Positions 16,546 to 24,734 are shown, numbered from the stretch's first letter. The stretch: 64,000 bases of DNA from Guptibacillus hwajinpoensis (GCA_016841765.1 JAENYN010000017.1:1-64000); one strand, 5' to 3'. A program made the numbers and translations. The notes: generated by a model not told the origin, from the sequence alone.

Positions 16546-17253
16546 TTACCTGGTCAGGCGCCTGATTTCTTCAAGCACCGGCATTTCGTTCCGTTCCTCT
16601 TCCGTCACCCGTTCCCAGAGGATACCCTCAGGTTTGCTGTACGGCGAATCCGTTTTGATGAGTTCATGTTCTGTCGCAATCCAGTCAAGTGTGACATCAT
16701 AGGGATCCCTCGGCAAATCCTTTTCCGACATCTGGAGGCTATGGACCGTTCCGACAACGGGGACCGGGCGGTTGCCAAGTTCCCTGATGATCGCATATTC
16801 CCTGTCGGCAAAACCTGCGCCTTTACCGATTCGCCTTCCGTCGCGGTGAACAGCTACGGAACCGACGACAATCAAATCGATTTCCGGCATATCTGCAAGC
16901 GGGATTTCCTTTCCGTAGCTCTTCATATGCTTCAGGCTTGCGGCTTTCCGCTCTTCTCCATCCGGTACATTTTCCGGATCGATTCTGATAAATCCCGCTT
17001 TCAGGCGGGGAGTCGGAATAAGCAGCACTTTGCCGTCCTTAAGCACCCGGGCCCGTAACGGGAGCTGAGGAACATCAGGGTTCACCTTGACGACATCGGC
17101 CTGCTTATATGCATCAAGTTCGGCAATATGGCCTGCGGCTTTTTCAGCACCCTTGAAATTCGGAATTCTTCCGGCAAGCGGGAATGGAAACCGTCCCGCT
17201 TTTTCTGCTTCCAGGCGGCCCCAGATTTCCTGGCGTATTTCATCTTTGTTCAA
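16546..17253 (-). CDS. 5-formyltetrahydrofolate cyclo-ligase family protein
   Basis: The 235-residue protein belongs to the 5-FCL superfamily, longer than the ordinary enzyme (about 190) and like the archaeal/Bacillus paralogues of uncertain role. The usual GKGGGYYD motif reads GRRIGKGAGFADREYAI, keeping the phosphate-binding glycines; VPVVGTVHSLQM and the C-terminal half fit the fold. The canonical reaction is ATP-dependent conversion of 5-formyl-THF to methenyl-THF. The start is likely the TTG at 17253, nine bases after AAGGAG; the TTG at 17262 touches the binding site. Last gene of a three-gene minus-strand group. Confidence 0.75.
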   Translation of the reverse strand: MNKDEIRQEIWGRLEAEKAGRFPFPLAGRIPNFKGAEKAAGHIAELDAYKQADVVKVNPDVPQLPLRARVLKDGKVLLIPTPRLKAGFIRIDPENVPDGEERKAASLKHMKSYGKEIPLADMPEIDLIVVGSVAVHRDGRRIGKGAGFADREYAIIRELGNRPVPVVGTVHSLQMSEKDLPRDPYDVTLDWIATEHELIKTDSPYSKPEGILWERVTEEERNEMPVLEEIRRLTR

Positions 17254-17307
17254 CTGTTTCAACTCCTTCAGCCTGCAACAAAAAAATATCTGTCCAAAAT
17301 TACAGCG

Positions 17308-17451
17308 TCATTTTGGCCCGGATTCTTCTTCTTCATCTGCACATGAAAAACAGAGCAGATTTCCCTTATCATTTTTCACACCATTCAAAAACCCTTCCAA
17401 ACAATAAATATCCTTTCCGCATTGATGGCATTTGCCGACAAATTCTTTCAC
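17308..17451 (-). CDS. Zinc-ribbon micro-protein (47 residues)
   Basis: A short frame beginning MKEFVGKCHQCGKDIYCLEG contains CHQC near the N-terminus and CFSC 26 residues later, then an acidic tail, the pattern of a single zinc ribbon. GGGGAGGG lies seven bases before the GTG start, a near-perfect ribosome binding site. It starts 15 bases after the DUF488 stop and ends about 55 bases before the cyclo-ligase-like gene, so the three are probably cotranscribed. I do not recognise a named family. Confidence 0.72.
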   Translation of the reverse strand: MKEFVGKCHQCGKDIYCLEGFLNGVKNDKGNLLCFSCADEEEESGPK

Positions 17452-17466
17452 GCTTAAACCCTCCCC

Positions 17467-17823
17467 TTATCGATTCAGCCAGTCTTTCAGGACAACTGCG
17501 TGATTATGGCGTTCGTCTCTCGCCCCATAAATAAGTGTAACCTGCTCATCAAAAGCCTGTTCCTTTACTGTTTCCGCAAGTTCCATTTTATCTTCGTCGT
17601 TGGCCAGTTCTTTTTCATATTCTTCCTTGAATCGTTCAAACCGCCCCGGTTCATGGTTAAACCACTTCCGCAGCTCCGGACTCGGCGCCAGATCCTTTAT
17701 CCAGTGGTCGAGCAGGGCCTTTTCTTTCGAGACACCGCGCGGCCATAAACGGTCAACCAAAATCCGGATGCCATCATCTGGGCCGGGCTGTTCATAAATT
17801 CGTTTTATCTTGATATCAGGCAA
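17467..17823 (-). CDS. DUF488 (YeaO-like) protein
   Basis: The 118-residue protein has the DUF488 signature ILVDRLWPRGVSKEKA, a central KWFNHEPGRFERFKEEY block and a C-terminal VTLIYGARDERHNHAVVL block. The family is widespread, soluble and of unknown function. The TTG at 17823 is eight bases from AGAGG and fits family length; a GTG three codons upstream overlaps the binding site. First gene of a three-gene group with the zinc-ribbon protein and the cyclo-ligase-like protein. Confidence 0.82.
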   Translation of the reverse strand: MPDIKIKRIYEQPGPDDGIRILVDRLWPRGVSKEKALLDHWIKDLAPSPELRKWFNHEPGRFERFKEEYEKELANDEDKMELAETVKEQAFDEQVTLIYGARDERHNHAVVLKDWLNR

Positions 17824-18308
17824 ACGCTTCACCTCTTTTGCTCGTTATCGGTCATTCCTCTTATTGTCACTTTATAACATATTGGGCTTGCGGACAATTG
17901 GCTGCGCCTGAATTGTTATGAAGCGTGACAGTTCATACAACGGCTTGGGGCTGTCGAGGGAAACGGATTAGACGGTTAAGGGGATCGCTGCAGATATGGA
18001 AGCAGAAAAAGAAAAGGGGTTAAAGTTGAACATAAATAGCCGGGTTTAAAAGAAAAAGTACAAGAATTAAAGAAAAATGGTCGAAGTTGAAAGTAAGTCC
18101 ACTGACAGGGAGTTGTAAGAGTACAGTCCGAATGCCGGCTACGGAAGCAATGTACCTGGATCACTGCAGATAAGGAAGTAGAAAAAGAAAAAGAGGTAAA
18201 GTTAAACGTAAATAGCCGGGTTTAAAAGAAAAAATACAAGAATAAAAGAAAATAAAACAAAGTTGAAAATAAATGACCTATTTTAAAAGATAAAGCACAA
18301 TGACAACG
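17824..18308. repeat. A-rich ~180-bp repeat family, locus 1
   Basis: Two degenerate direct copies, 17983-18080 and 18159-18256, lie 176 bases apart. Both read GATC(G/A)CTGCAGATA, then GGAAG(C/T)AGAAAAAGAAAA, AAAGTT, and AAATAGCCGGGTTTAAAAGA. The same type of sequence (GAAAGTTGAAAATAAAT, AAAAGAAAAA) forms arrays at 35571-36000 and 53050-53350. No gene in the 500-base gap. Confidence 0.7.
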
Positions 18309-18339
18309 AAAAAAAAGCCGCATGAATGTATCATGCGGC
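18309..18339 (-). terminator. Terminator of the CAP-domain gene
   Basis: GCCGCATGA/TCATGCGGC (18317-18339) followed by eight T on the minus strand, 11 bases after the stop codon. Confidence 0.88.
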
Positions 18340-18350
18340 CGAAACTCGTA

Positions 18351-19100
18351 TTATCGAATAAATTGCTGTGTCCAATAGTGGCCGTAAGACCCTCCGCTCA
18401 CATATCCAACTCCGATGTGGGTGAAGTCTGAGCTCATAATATTCTTGCGGTGTCCGGCGCTGTTCATCCAGGAATTGACCACTTCTTCAGGGGTTCTCTG
18501 TCCTGCTGCGATGTTTTCCCCGGCAGCTGTGTAGGAAATCCCGAATTGTTTCATCATATCAAAAGGTGAACCGTATGTCGGCGACTGATGTGAAAAGTAG
18601 TTGTTATCACGCATGTCAGCTGATTTGGCCCGGGCCACTTTAGACAGCTCTTCCGAAACTTTCAAAGGAGCAAGTCCGGCTTTGGCCCTTTCTGCGTTTG
18701 TCAGTTCAACAACCTTCTGTTCAAATTGACTTAAAGAAGTTGACTGTGTTTCCTCTGCAGGCTGCTTCTCTTCAGGCTGTGGTGCCGGCTGTGCCGGTGC
18801 TGGTGCAGGTTCGCTGGCTTCCTTTTCAGGAGCAGGCTTGCTTGTTTCTTGTTCAGGAGCTGGCGCAGGTGCCGGTTTGCTTGTTTCCTGCTCAGGTGCT
18901 GGCGCCTGTTCTTTCTGCTGTTCTTCCTGGCGGTCCTGATAGTAACCGCTGAAGATATCTTTCAATTTTATATTGTATTGGGCAAGAAACGTCTCCAGTT
19001 CGCCCCAGCTGTTGAACGTATAGGTTTGTGCTGAAGTGGAACCAGGGAGCATGCCAAATACCAGAATTGCCGCAAATAAAATACCTAATATTTTTTTCAT
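18351..19100 (-). CDS. Secreted CAP/SCP domain protein (YkwD-like)
   Basis: The 249-residue protein has a signal peptide (cleavage near TSA-QT, residue 25), a short helical part, a linker at about 65-120 made of repeats of PAPEQETSKP, and a C-terminal CAP domain (about 128-249) with VVELTNAERAKAGL, MRDNNYFSH, AAGENIAAG and NSAGHRKNIM. CAP proteins of Bacillus are exported, often sporulation-associated, and of unknown enzymatic role. The ATG at 19100 has AGGAGGGG seven bases upstream. Monocistronic. Confidence 0.88.
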   Translation of the reverse strand: MKKILGILFAAILVFGMLPGSTSAQTYTFNSWGELETFLAQYNIKLKDIFSGYYQDRQEEQQKEQAPAPEQETSKPAPAPAPEQETSKPAPEKEASEPAPAPAQPAPQPEEKQPAEETQSTSLSQFEQKVVELTNAERAKAGLAPLKVSEELSKVARAKSADMRDNNYFSHQSPTYGSPFDMMKQFGISYTAAGENIAAGQRTPEEVVNSWMNSAGHRKNIMSSDFTHIGVGYVSGGSYGHYWTQQFIR

Positions 19101-19211
19101 TAAACTTCCCCTCCTCACTATTAAACTTCGGAGAAACTGAGGATGGGAAGTAGGTAGATTTCAAACTGGAATGAATTGGCGATACTTCTAGTAGCAAATA
19201 ATGCCTGGCAA

Positions 19212-19757
19212 TCAATCCTGTTTGCCGATTCTCTTTTCATATTTGCTGTGGCCGCCGAAATAAGGTGAAATCCCTTTGAATTGGTATATTTGTTTATAGT
19301 AGTCATTAAGAGATTTGTTAGAGGCAAGACAATCAAGCCGCAGCCGTGTTTTCCCCTGTTTGGCTGCGTGGTTTTCGGCCCAATTCAATAGTTTAGCACC
19401 GAGACCCCGGCCGGCATAGCTGCGGTTCACAACAAGCCTGTGAACATAAACGGCATCATCCCCGGCAGCGTCATCATCCCATACTCCGCGGTCCCATTCA
19501 CCGGGTGAATCTTCAACAGTTATCGTACCCGCGTTCACTTGACCGTCCCTCAAGAGATAGGTGCTCCCCCTTTCTATCGATTCGATCACTTCCGCTGTAT
19601 TCCCATCCAGATCGTGAACATAGTAATCCCACTGCTTAAGGCCTTTTTCCCGGAGCCATTTCCCGGCCTGAACGAGCAGCTCCTTTATGTTTTCAAGGTC
19701 ATCCATGCCGGCTTTTTCAAGCGTAAACCCTTCCAGTTCAGTTTTATATTTTTGCAT
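19212..19757 (-). CDS. GNAT family N-acetyltransferase
   Basis: The 181-residue protein has the acetyl-CoA binding signature RSYAGRGLGAKLLNWAE (motif A, about residue 115) preceded by VYVHRLVVN, and motif B around RLRLDCLASNKSLNDYYKQ. The substrate cannot be told. The ATG at 19757 follows AGAAAGG; a GTG three codons upstream is possible. Single gene; a partial copy of the TGCCTGGCAAT palindrome core lies just after its stop (19200-19213). Confidence 0.8.
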   Translation of the reverse strand: MQKYKTELEGFTLEKAGMDDLENIKELLVQAGKWLREKGLKQWDYYVHDLDGNTAEVIESIERGSTYLLRDGQVNAGTITVEDSPGEWDRGVWDDDAAGDDAVYVHRLVVNRSYAGRGLGAKLLNWAENHAAKQGKTRLRLDCLASNKSLNDYYKQIYQFKGISPYFGGHSKYEKRIGKQD

Positions 19758-19766
19758 TAGCTCCAC

Positions 19767-20042
19767 GCCTTTCTATGCTGATTCAATTTAACACCCCTTT
19801 TTCCCCTGTTCGATAAGTAAAAAGCAATCCCTTTTTCATCTTTTAATTTGATCGTCAGCTCTCTGGTGTAATGGTAGTCCAATTAAGAGGAAACACCTTT
19901 TCTGCAGTCCCCCTGGCGGCCCCATAGGAAAGCGAGACACTAAAGCAAAAATCAACTTCACGGCATAAAAGCCAGCCTTTTTAAAATAACTGTAACCTTT
20001 TCTCTTTCTTTTTCGCTATATAACTATAAACCTGCGAAAGGA
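19767..20042. other. Short gene-free divergent region
   Basis: Between the divergent acetyltransferase and lipoprotein genes. No hairpin, repeat or short gene could be supported here. Confidence 0.4.
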
Positions 20043-20051
20043 ATGAAGGGG

Positions 20052-20537
20052 ATGAAAATGCCACTTAGTTTAGCAGCCGTCTTTTTATCATTTTGGCTGC
20101 TGTCGGCTTGCAATCAGGCACAGGACACAGACGAACTCCGGCAGGTCAATGGAAATGAGGCTGAAGCAAGCGCAAGCTCACAGCTAGCGGATTCCCTTGC
20201 CATCACCGAGGCGACGCTCGGTCAGGTCAGGGCTGAATACGGCACTGGCAAGCCGCTTGCACTTGTAGATACGGAGCTTAAGGAACGGAGAGTCAGACTC
20301 ACTTTTCGCGCCGGCACCGACATTGACAAGGCCCAGGCAGAAGAAGTTGCCGGGCGTGTGCTGATGGAGATTTCAAAACGGACGGTGGACAGCAAGCAGC
20401 TCAAAGACGGCTATGCGACCGTTTATAATCATTACCATGTCGATATCCTCGTACAGGGCACCGATGCAAAGGAGAAGCTTTCAGGAACAATGCCAGCAGG
20501 CGCACAGCAAATCGAATGGAAAAAGTCCGGACGTTAA
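20052..20537 (+). CDS. Uncharacterised lipoprotein
   Basis: The 161-residue protein has a short signal peptide ending in the lipobox LLSAC, so it is expected on the outer face of the membrane. The mature part has no motif I know; it contains a predicted alpha/beta region (RRVRLTFRAGTDIDKAQAEE). I chose the second ATG (20052), nine bases after AAAGGA; the ATG at 20043 touches the binding site. A strong terminator follows at 20549. It is not YhcN/YlaJ by sequence although of similar size. Confidence 0.6.
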   Translation: MKMPLSLAAVFLSFWLLSACNQAQDTDELRQVNGNEAEASASSQLADSLAITEATLGQVRAEYGTGKPLALVDTELKERRVRLTFRAGTDIDKAQAEEVAGRVLMEISKRTVDSKQLKDGYATVYNHYHVDILVQGTDAKEKLSGTMPAGAQQIEWKKSGR

Positions 20538-20548
20538 CGTTATACACA

Positions 20549-20598
20549 CAAAGAAGCGTACCATCCCTGATAAAGATCGGTACGCTTCTTTGTTTTAC
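20549..20598. terminator. Terminator between the lipoprotein and ABC-F genes
   Basis: AAAGAAGCGTACC (20550-20562) pairs with GGTACGCTTCTTT (20579-20591), followed by GTTTT on the plus strand. The convergent ABC-F gene ends at 20611, so it may serve both. Confidence 0.8.
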
Positions 20599-20610
20599 CT
20601 GTTTTTCATG

Positions 20611-22512
20611 TTATATGTTTGTTTCCAGCAGTTGTTCAAGCTCGGCAAACAGTGATTCTTCCGCGTTTTCAAGCTTTTCTTTTTCCAGCTGAAGTTCCTG
20701 AAGGCGTTCTAAATTCTGTTCCGCAGCCATGTCCCGGTTCAGCGCTGACAGCTTATCTCCGATTTCTTCTAAACTGGCTTCCAGTTCCTCTGTTGTCTTG
20801 CCTGGATTGACTGTTTTCCGGCTATTTCCCGCAGGCTGTACAGGCTTTATGGTCTCTCTCCGCTCTGCAGGTGCAGCCTTCTCCCGCTTTTCCTCCATCT
20901 TGGTGCGGGCCCAGCTATAGTTCCCGGCAAATGAATACAGGCTTCCTCCCTCGATCCAGTATATCTTTTCAAAAAGTTTATTTAAAAAGTAGCGGTCATG
21001 TGATACGGCAAGCAAAGTCCCGTTGAATTCCTCAAGTGCCTCCTCTAGCACCTCGCGCGACTCGATATCAAGATGATTTGTCGGTTCATCCAAAATGAGC
21101 AGGTTGATATCCTGGTGCATGAGCTGGGCAAGGCGCAGTCTCATCCGCTCGCCGCCGCTTAACTGGTTCACCCTGCGGAAAACTGCATGGCCGTAAAATA
21201 AGAACCTGGCCAGAATGTGCCTGGCATCCCCTTCTGTCACGGTGACGTGTTCCCGAAAAGCTTCAAGCACCGTGACATCTTTTTCACGGTCGTAAACATG
21301 CTGCGACAAGTAGCCTGCTTTTACGTTGCTGCCGATCCTGACAGTGCCGCTGTCCGGTTCGATTTTCCCTAGGATCATTTTAAGAAGGGTCGATTTACCG
21401 ATTCCGTTTTCCCCGACAATCGCCGCTCTTTCCCGGTATTGCAGCAGCAGGTGTGCCTGTGTGAACAATGTTCTGTTTTCGAATGTCTTTGAAACACCTT
21501 TCAATTCAATTACATCTTTGCCGCTGCGGTCAGCGGCCTCGAGCTGGATTCCCATTTTTTTGCGGTCGAGAACAGGACGGTTCAGCTTTTCCATCCGTTC
21601 CAGGGCACGTTCCATATTCCGGGCCCGTTTATGAAGGCCTTCGTTTGGCGGATTGGCGCGATTGGCCCACTCCTTCAGGCGCTTGATCGCTTCTTTCATC
21701 TTTTTGATTTTTTTCTGCTGTTCCTGATAGGCCTGGAATTCACGGAGCAGCCGCTCTTCCTTTTCCTTCACAAACTCCGAATAGTTCGTATGATAGGTAT
21801 GCAGCTCGCCGTCCTCCATGTCGATAATCTTATTCACGACCTCATCAAGGAAATAGCGGTCATGTGAAATGACGACAACCGTGCCGGAATATTCACCCAG
21901 AAACTGCCCGAGCCATTCCACTGCCATCAAATCAAGATGGTTGGTCGGCTCATCAAGCAGGAGAAGCCCCGGTTTTTTCAGCAGAATCAAGCCAAGGCCG
22001 ACTTTTGTTTTTTCACCGCCGCTCAGCAGGCTGAACGGTTTATCCAGAAGCCCGGTGATGTGCAGGCCGCCGGCGACTTTATTCATTTCGGCTTCCATTT
22101 CGTAGCCTCCAAGTGCAGTGAACTGCTCCTGTAAGTCCCCGTATGCATAAATAAAACGTTCCACTTTGCCGCTATCCGTTTCCTCCGCCATCTTTTCTTC
22201 CAGGTCTTTCATTTTTTTCTCCATGTCCGTTAAGTCAGAGAAAGCAGTTAACAGCACATCTTTCGCCGTCATCCAGTCCAGATAGTCAGGTATTTGTGAC
22301 AAGTAACCGATCGTAAGCCCTTTTTTCCAGTGGATTTGGCCGCTGTCCGGAGTTTCCATGCCGGATAGCAGCTTGAAGAGCGTTGTTTTGCCGCTGCCGT
22401 TTCGGCCGACGAAACCAATCCGGTCCTGTTCGTGTATTTCCAGCGATAGCTTTTCAAAAACGAGGTTGCCCCCGTACATTTTGCTGATTTCCCGTGCACT
22501 GCAAGTAATCAT
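20611..22512 (-). CDS. ABC-F family ribosome-acting ATPase
   Basis: A 633-residue protein with two ABC domains in one chain and no membrane segment, the ABC-F layout. Walker A motifs are GRNGSGKTT and GENGIGKST; signatures LSGGEKTK and LSGGERMR; Walker B LLLLDEPTNHLD and LLILDEPTNHLD. Between the domains is the P-site-tRNA interaction linker (about 245-325, highly charged), and the C-terminus is a coiled coil (about 570-633). ABC-F proteins dislodge antibiotics from, or relieve stalls in, the ribosome. The leader peptide and attenuator upstream (22622-22885) suggest induction by ribosome-targeting drugs, as for VmlR. ATG at 22512 has AAAGGAAG at seven bases. Confidence 0.88.
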   Translation of the reverse strand: MITCSAREISKMYGGNLVFEKLSLEIHEQDRIGFVGRNGSGKTTLFKLLSGMETPDSGQIHWKKGLTIGYLSQIPDYLDWMTAKDVLLTAFSDLTDMEKKMKDLEEKMAEETDSGKVERFIYAYGDLQEQFTALGGYEMEAEMNKVAGGLHITGLLDKPFSLLSGGEKTKVGLGLILLKKPGLLLLDEPTNHLDLMAVEWLGQFLGEYSGTVVVISHDRYFLDEVVNKIIDMEDGELHTYHTNYSEFVKEKEERLLREFQAYQEQQKKIKKMKEAIKRLKEWANRANPPNEGLHKRARNMERALERMEKLNRPVLDRKKMGIQLEAADRSGKDVIELKGVSKTFENRTLFTQAHLLLQYRERAAIVGENGIGKSTLLKMILGKIEPDSGTVRIGSNVKAGYLSQHVYDREKDVTVLEAFREHVTVTEGDARHILARFLFYGHAVFRRVNQLSGGERMRLRLAQLMHQDINLLILDEPTNHLDIESREVLEEALEEFNGTLLAVSHDRYFLNKLFEKIYWIEGGSLYSFAGNYSWARTKMEEKREKAAPAERRETIKPVQPAGNSRKTVNPGKTTEELEASLEEIGDKLSALNRDMAAEQNLERLQELQLEKEKLENAEESLFAELEQLLETNI

Positions 22513-22594
22513 ATCGGATCTTCCTTTCATTGCTGATCAATTTATTTCAATAAAAAAACCGCAGGAGAGCATACACTCACCCACGGCTTCTGAA

Positions 22595-22613
22595 CACCCG
22601 GCTACACCGGGTG
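22595..22613 (-). other. Second leader hairpin before the ABC-F gene
   Basis: CACCCGGCTACACCGGGTG forms a stem of six to seven pairs between the attenuator and the ribosome binding site of the ABC-F gene; it has no T run. Confidence 0.5.
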
Positions 22614-22621
22614 CATATACG

Positions 22622-22649
22622 AAAAAAAGAGGGCAAAGATGCCCTCTTT
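22622..22649 (-). terminator. Attenuator terminator in the ABC-F leader
   Basis: AAAGAGGGCA/TGCCCTCTTT (22626-22649) followed by seven T on the minus strand. It lies inside the transcript between the leader open frame and the ABC-F gene, about 110 bases before the start codon, so it is a conditional terminator. A TCTCTTT stretch just upstream (about 22674-22680) can pair with its 5-prime arm as an anti-terminator. Confidence 0.8.
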
Positions 22650-22707
22650 CAATACCGTTATCAATCTTGGCGGGTAAAGAGACCTCTTATCGTTCTGTTA
22701 CCATGAT

Positions 22708-22821
22708 TCAGTTGCTAAAAAAGGGCATACGTATCCCGTCAGCAGACTGATCATGAAAAATCGCACGGCACAAATACAGAAAATCCTTCTCCTGCCCGCG
22801 ATTCATTACAGAACGATTCAT
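22708..22821 (-). CDS. Leader peptide of the ABC-F gene (37 residues)
   Basis: A short frame starts MNRSVMNRGQEK and ends RMPFFSN, with AGGGAGGT nine bases before its ATG. It sits directly downstream of a promoter (22857-22885) and upstream of a conditional terminator. The start region (ATCGTTCTGT on the transcript) is exactly complementary, over ten bases, to ACAGAACGAT just after the leader stop (22689-22698), so ribosome position on the leader can decide which RNA fold forms. This is the layout of ribosome-mediated attenuation known for vmlR, erm and related resistance genes. Confidence 0.75.
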   Translation of the reverse strand: MNRSVMNRGQEKDFLYLCRAIFHDQSADGIRMPFFSN

Positions 22822-22856
22822 CTCTTCCCCACCTCCCTGTCAAAAAAGTTACTTTT

Positions 22857-22885
22857 ATTGTATCCGTTTGCAAACAGTATTGCAA
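22857..22885 (-). promoter_or_regulatory. Promoter of the ABC-F leader transcript
   Basis: On the minus strand TTGCAA (22880-22885), 17 bases, TACAAT (22857-22862): a near-consensus sigma-A promoter about 20 bases upstream of the leader ribosome binding site. Confidence 0.7.
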
Positions 22886-23069
22886 GATATCGAATGGAAA
22901 TGGGCTGCCCATTCCTGCATGGGATCGGAGCTTTGCTTGAGTTTAGCGCCGGAACAGGTGTGGGTCACAATTGTGACAAAGCAGGGGGCCGGGAGTCTTG
23001 TGAACATAATCCCGGCAAGCAGTTGTTGGACCTACTCAGATGCATTTGTTGGCCTGGTGATTAGGCTTC

Positions 23070-23316
23070 GGCGCGTAATGAAGGTGTTATGGCGTGAAAA
23101 AAGAGCCGAACGGCATGAAGCCATTAATTTGGCGTGATTTTACAGGAGTTCAGCGTGAAACATCTGGACAACGGCCCGAAACGTTAGAACGTTGGCGTGA
23201 TTGCAGGGAGATATGGCGCGAAAACGCAAAAGCCAAACTATGCCAGCTCGAAAACAATGCCGAACGGCGTGAAACGATCAAGATCCGGCGCGAAATGCCG
23301 CCGGTTTGGCGTGAAT
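23070..23316 (+). repeat. 21-bp-periodic GGCGTGAAA array, locus 1
   Basis: The motif GGCGTGAAA or close variants begins at 23070, 23091, 23112, 23131, 23152, 23173, 23194, 23215, 23245, 23266, 23287 and 23308. Nearly every step is exactly 21 bases, with unrelated 12-base spacers. The same motif in the other orientation forms the array at 58440-58699. The rest of the gap 22886-23494 holds no gene; short open frames through the array are by-products of the repeat. Confidence 0.85.
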
Positions 23317-23494
23317 CGCTGAGTGGGATAAAAACTTGCGGCATCCGTCCTCCCTAACGCGCTTCTTTTTTCAAAATCAAGTACCGATATTCGCTGATTT
23401 CAGGAGTCCACCGGTCCTGTTCAGACGCTATCCGCCATATCCAGCAATTTCTCGCCAGGTTGAATCTTTCCCCGCCACACTTATCACCCAAACT

Positions 23495-23523
23495 AAAAAG
23501 CGGCTGAGTGCACAGCCGCTTTT
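23495..23523 (-). terminator. Terminator of the DEAD-box helicase gene
   Basis: AAAAGCGGCTG/CAGCCGCTTTT (23496-23523) with a T run on the minus strand, 14 bases after the stop. Confidence 0.85.
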
Positions 23524-23537
23524 CCATCTTAAACAAT

Positions 23538-24692
23538 CTATCTTTTTCCCTGGCGCCTGTGCACATCAACCATCCGGCCCCTGTACATCTCCTGCTCTTT
23601 GAATTCGACGCCGAGCTCACTGGCCATTTTTTTCACGAAACTTTCTTCCCGTTTCGTAACAAGTGAAACGACCGTGCCCTTCGCCCCCATGCGGCCAGTT
23701 CGTCCGGACCGGTGGATATATTGATTGGCATTACTCGGAAAGTCAAAGTGGAAGACATGGGTAATGCCTTCGACGTCCAATCCGCGTGCCGCTACATCGG
23801 TGGCGAGAAGCAGGTTGGCATCGCCGGTCCGGAAGCTTTTGATCGCGCGTTCCCGTTCCGCTTTTGACGATTCACCATCCAACACTTCAAATGGGACGTG
23901 CTTATAGCGCAGCTTTGTCTCAATTTCGCCGAGTGTCTCCCGGTTGCCGGCAAACACGAGAGCTTTTACGGAACCGTGATTTACAAGCTTGCGCAGCGTA
24001 TCGATTTTGTCCCGGCGTTCGACGGGTAAATAAAAATGTTCCGTCGTGTTCGGCAGCTCCCGGCCTGATCGGATCCGAATCACTTCAGGATCATCCATCA
24101 GTTCTTCTGCCTGTTCCTGTGCTGCTTGCGGCAATGTGGCCGAGAAAAAAGCAAGCTGCCGGTCTTTCAGTGTCGATTTGATGATGGCCTGCAAGCTCCC
24201 GGTGTGCTCTGCAGATGCAAGCATATCGAATTCATCCACTGCAATCAGCTTCACTTCATGCATTTTCAGCTTTTTCATCTTGATGAGCTCCTGAATCCTT
24301 CCGGGCGTGCCGGTTACGATTTGCGGATGCTTCTTGAGCTTTTCCAGCTGTTTTTTTACATTCGCGCCGCCTATAAAGGCTGCACTTGTAATGTCAGTCC
24401 CCTGCTTCCATGTTTGAACCTCCTGGTGGATTTGCATGACGAGTTCACGGGACGGAGCAAGGATCACTGCCTGCGTTTTTTTGCTCTCCGGGTTGATTTT
24501 GTCCAGGATCGGAAGCAAGTAAGCAAGGGTTTTCCCTGTTCCGGTCGGGGATTCGCAGAGGACATCACTGCCGTCCAGTATGGCTGGCACTGCTTTCGAT
24601 TGGACAGGGGTCGGTTCAGAAAAACCGCTACCCTCCCAGTTTGTTTGTAAAAAACCTTTCAGTTCCGCTATAAATGTTGCCTTGTTTGTCAT
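23538..24692 (-). CDS. yfmL: DEAD-box RNA helicase, YfmL type
   Basis: The 384-residue protein has the full helicase core: Q-motif region GFSEPTPVQ, motif I SPTGTGKT, Ia ILAPSREL, Ib TPGR, motif II VDEFD (DEFD in place of DEAD), III SAT, IV LVFAGN, V ATDVAARGLD, VI HRSGRTGR. There is almost no C-terminal extension. Length and the modified motif II fit YfmL, which assists 50S ribosome assembly in B. subtilis. It lies between a ribosome-acting ABC-F gene and ywbE, 42 bases after the latter, and probably shares its transcript. Confidence 0.82.
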   Translation of the reverse strand: MTNKATFIAELKGFLQTNWEGSGFSEPTPVQSKAVPAILDGSDVLCESPTGTGKTLAYLLPILDKINPESKKTQAVILAPSRELVMQIHQEVQTWKQGTDITSAAFIGGANVKKQLEKLKKHPQIVTGTPGRIQELIKMKKLKMHEVKLIAVDEFDMLASAEHTGSLQAIIKSTLKDRQLAFFSATLPQAAQEQAEELMDDPEVIRIRSGRELPNTTEHFYLPVERRDKIDTLRKLVNHGSVKALVFAGNRETLGEIETKLRYKHVPFEVLDGESSKAERERAIKSFRTGDANLLLATDVAARGLDVEGITHVFHFDFPSNANQYIHRSGRTGRMGAKGTVVSLVTKREESFVKKMASELGVEFKEQEMYRGRMVDVHRRQGKR

Positions 24693-24734
24693 CTATAAAA
24701 ATCCCTTTCTATTCGCAAATTCATCCGGTGCTTC

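Noticed and set aside
23070-23316. Possible CRISPR array
   Set aside because: Repeat unit of about nine degenerate bases and 12-base spacers are too short, and there are no cas genes in the window.
22753-23357. Overlapping plus-strand frames through the 21-bp array
   Set aside because: The 21-bp period is a multiple of three, so frames stay open by repetition; the peptides repeat R-x-E/A patterns without a start signal.
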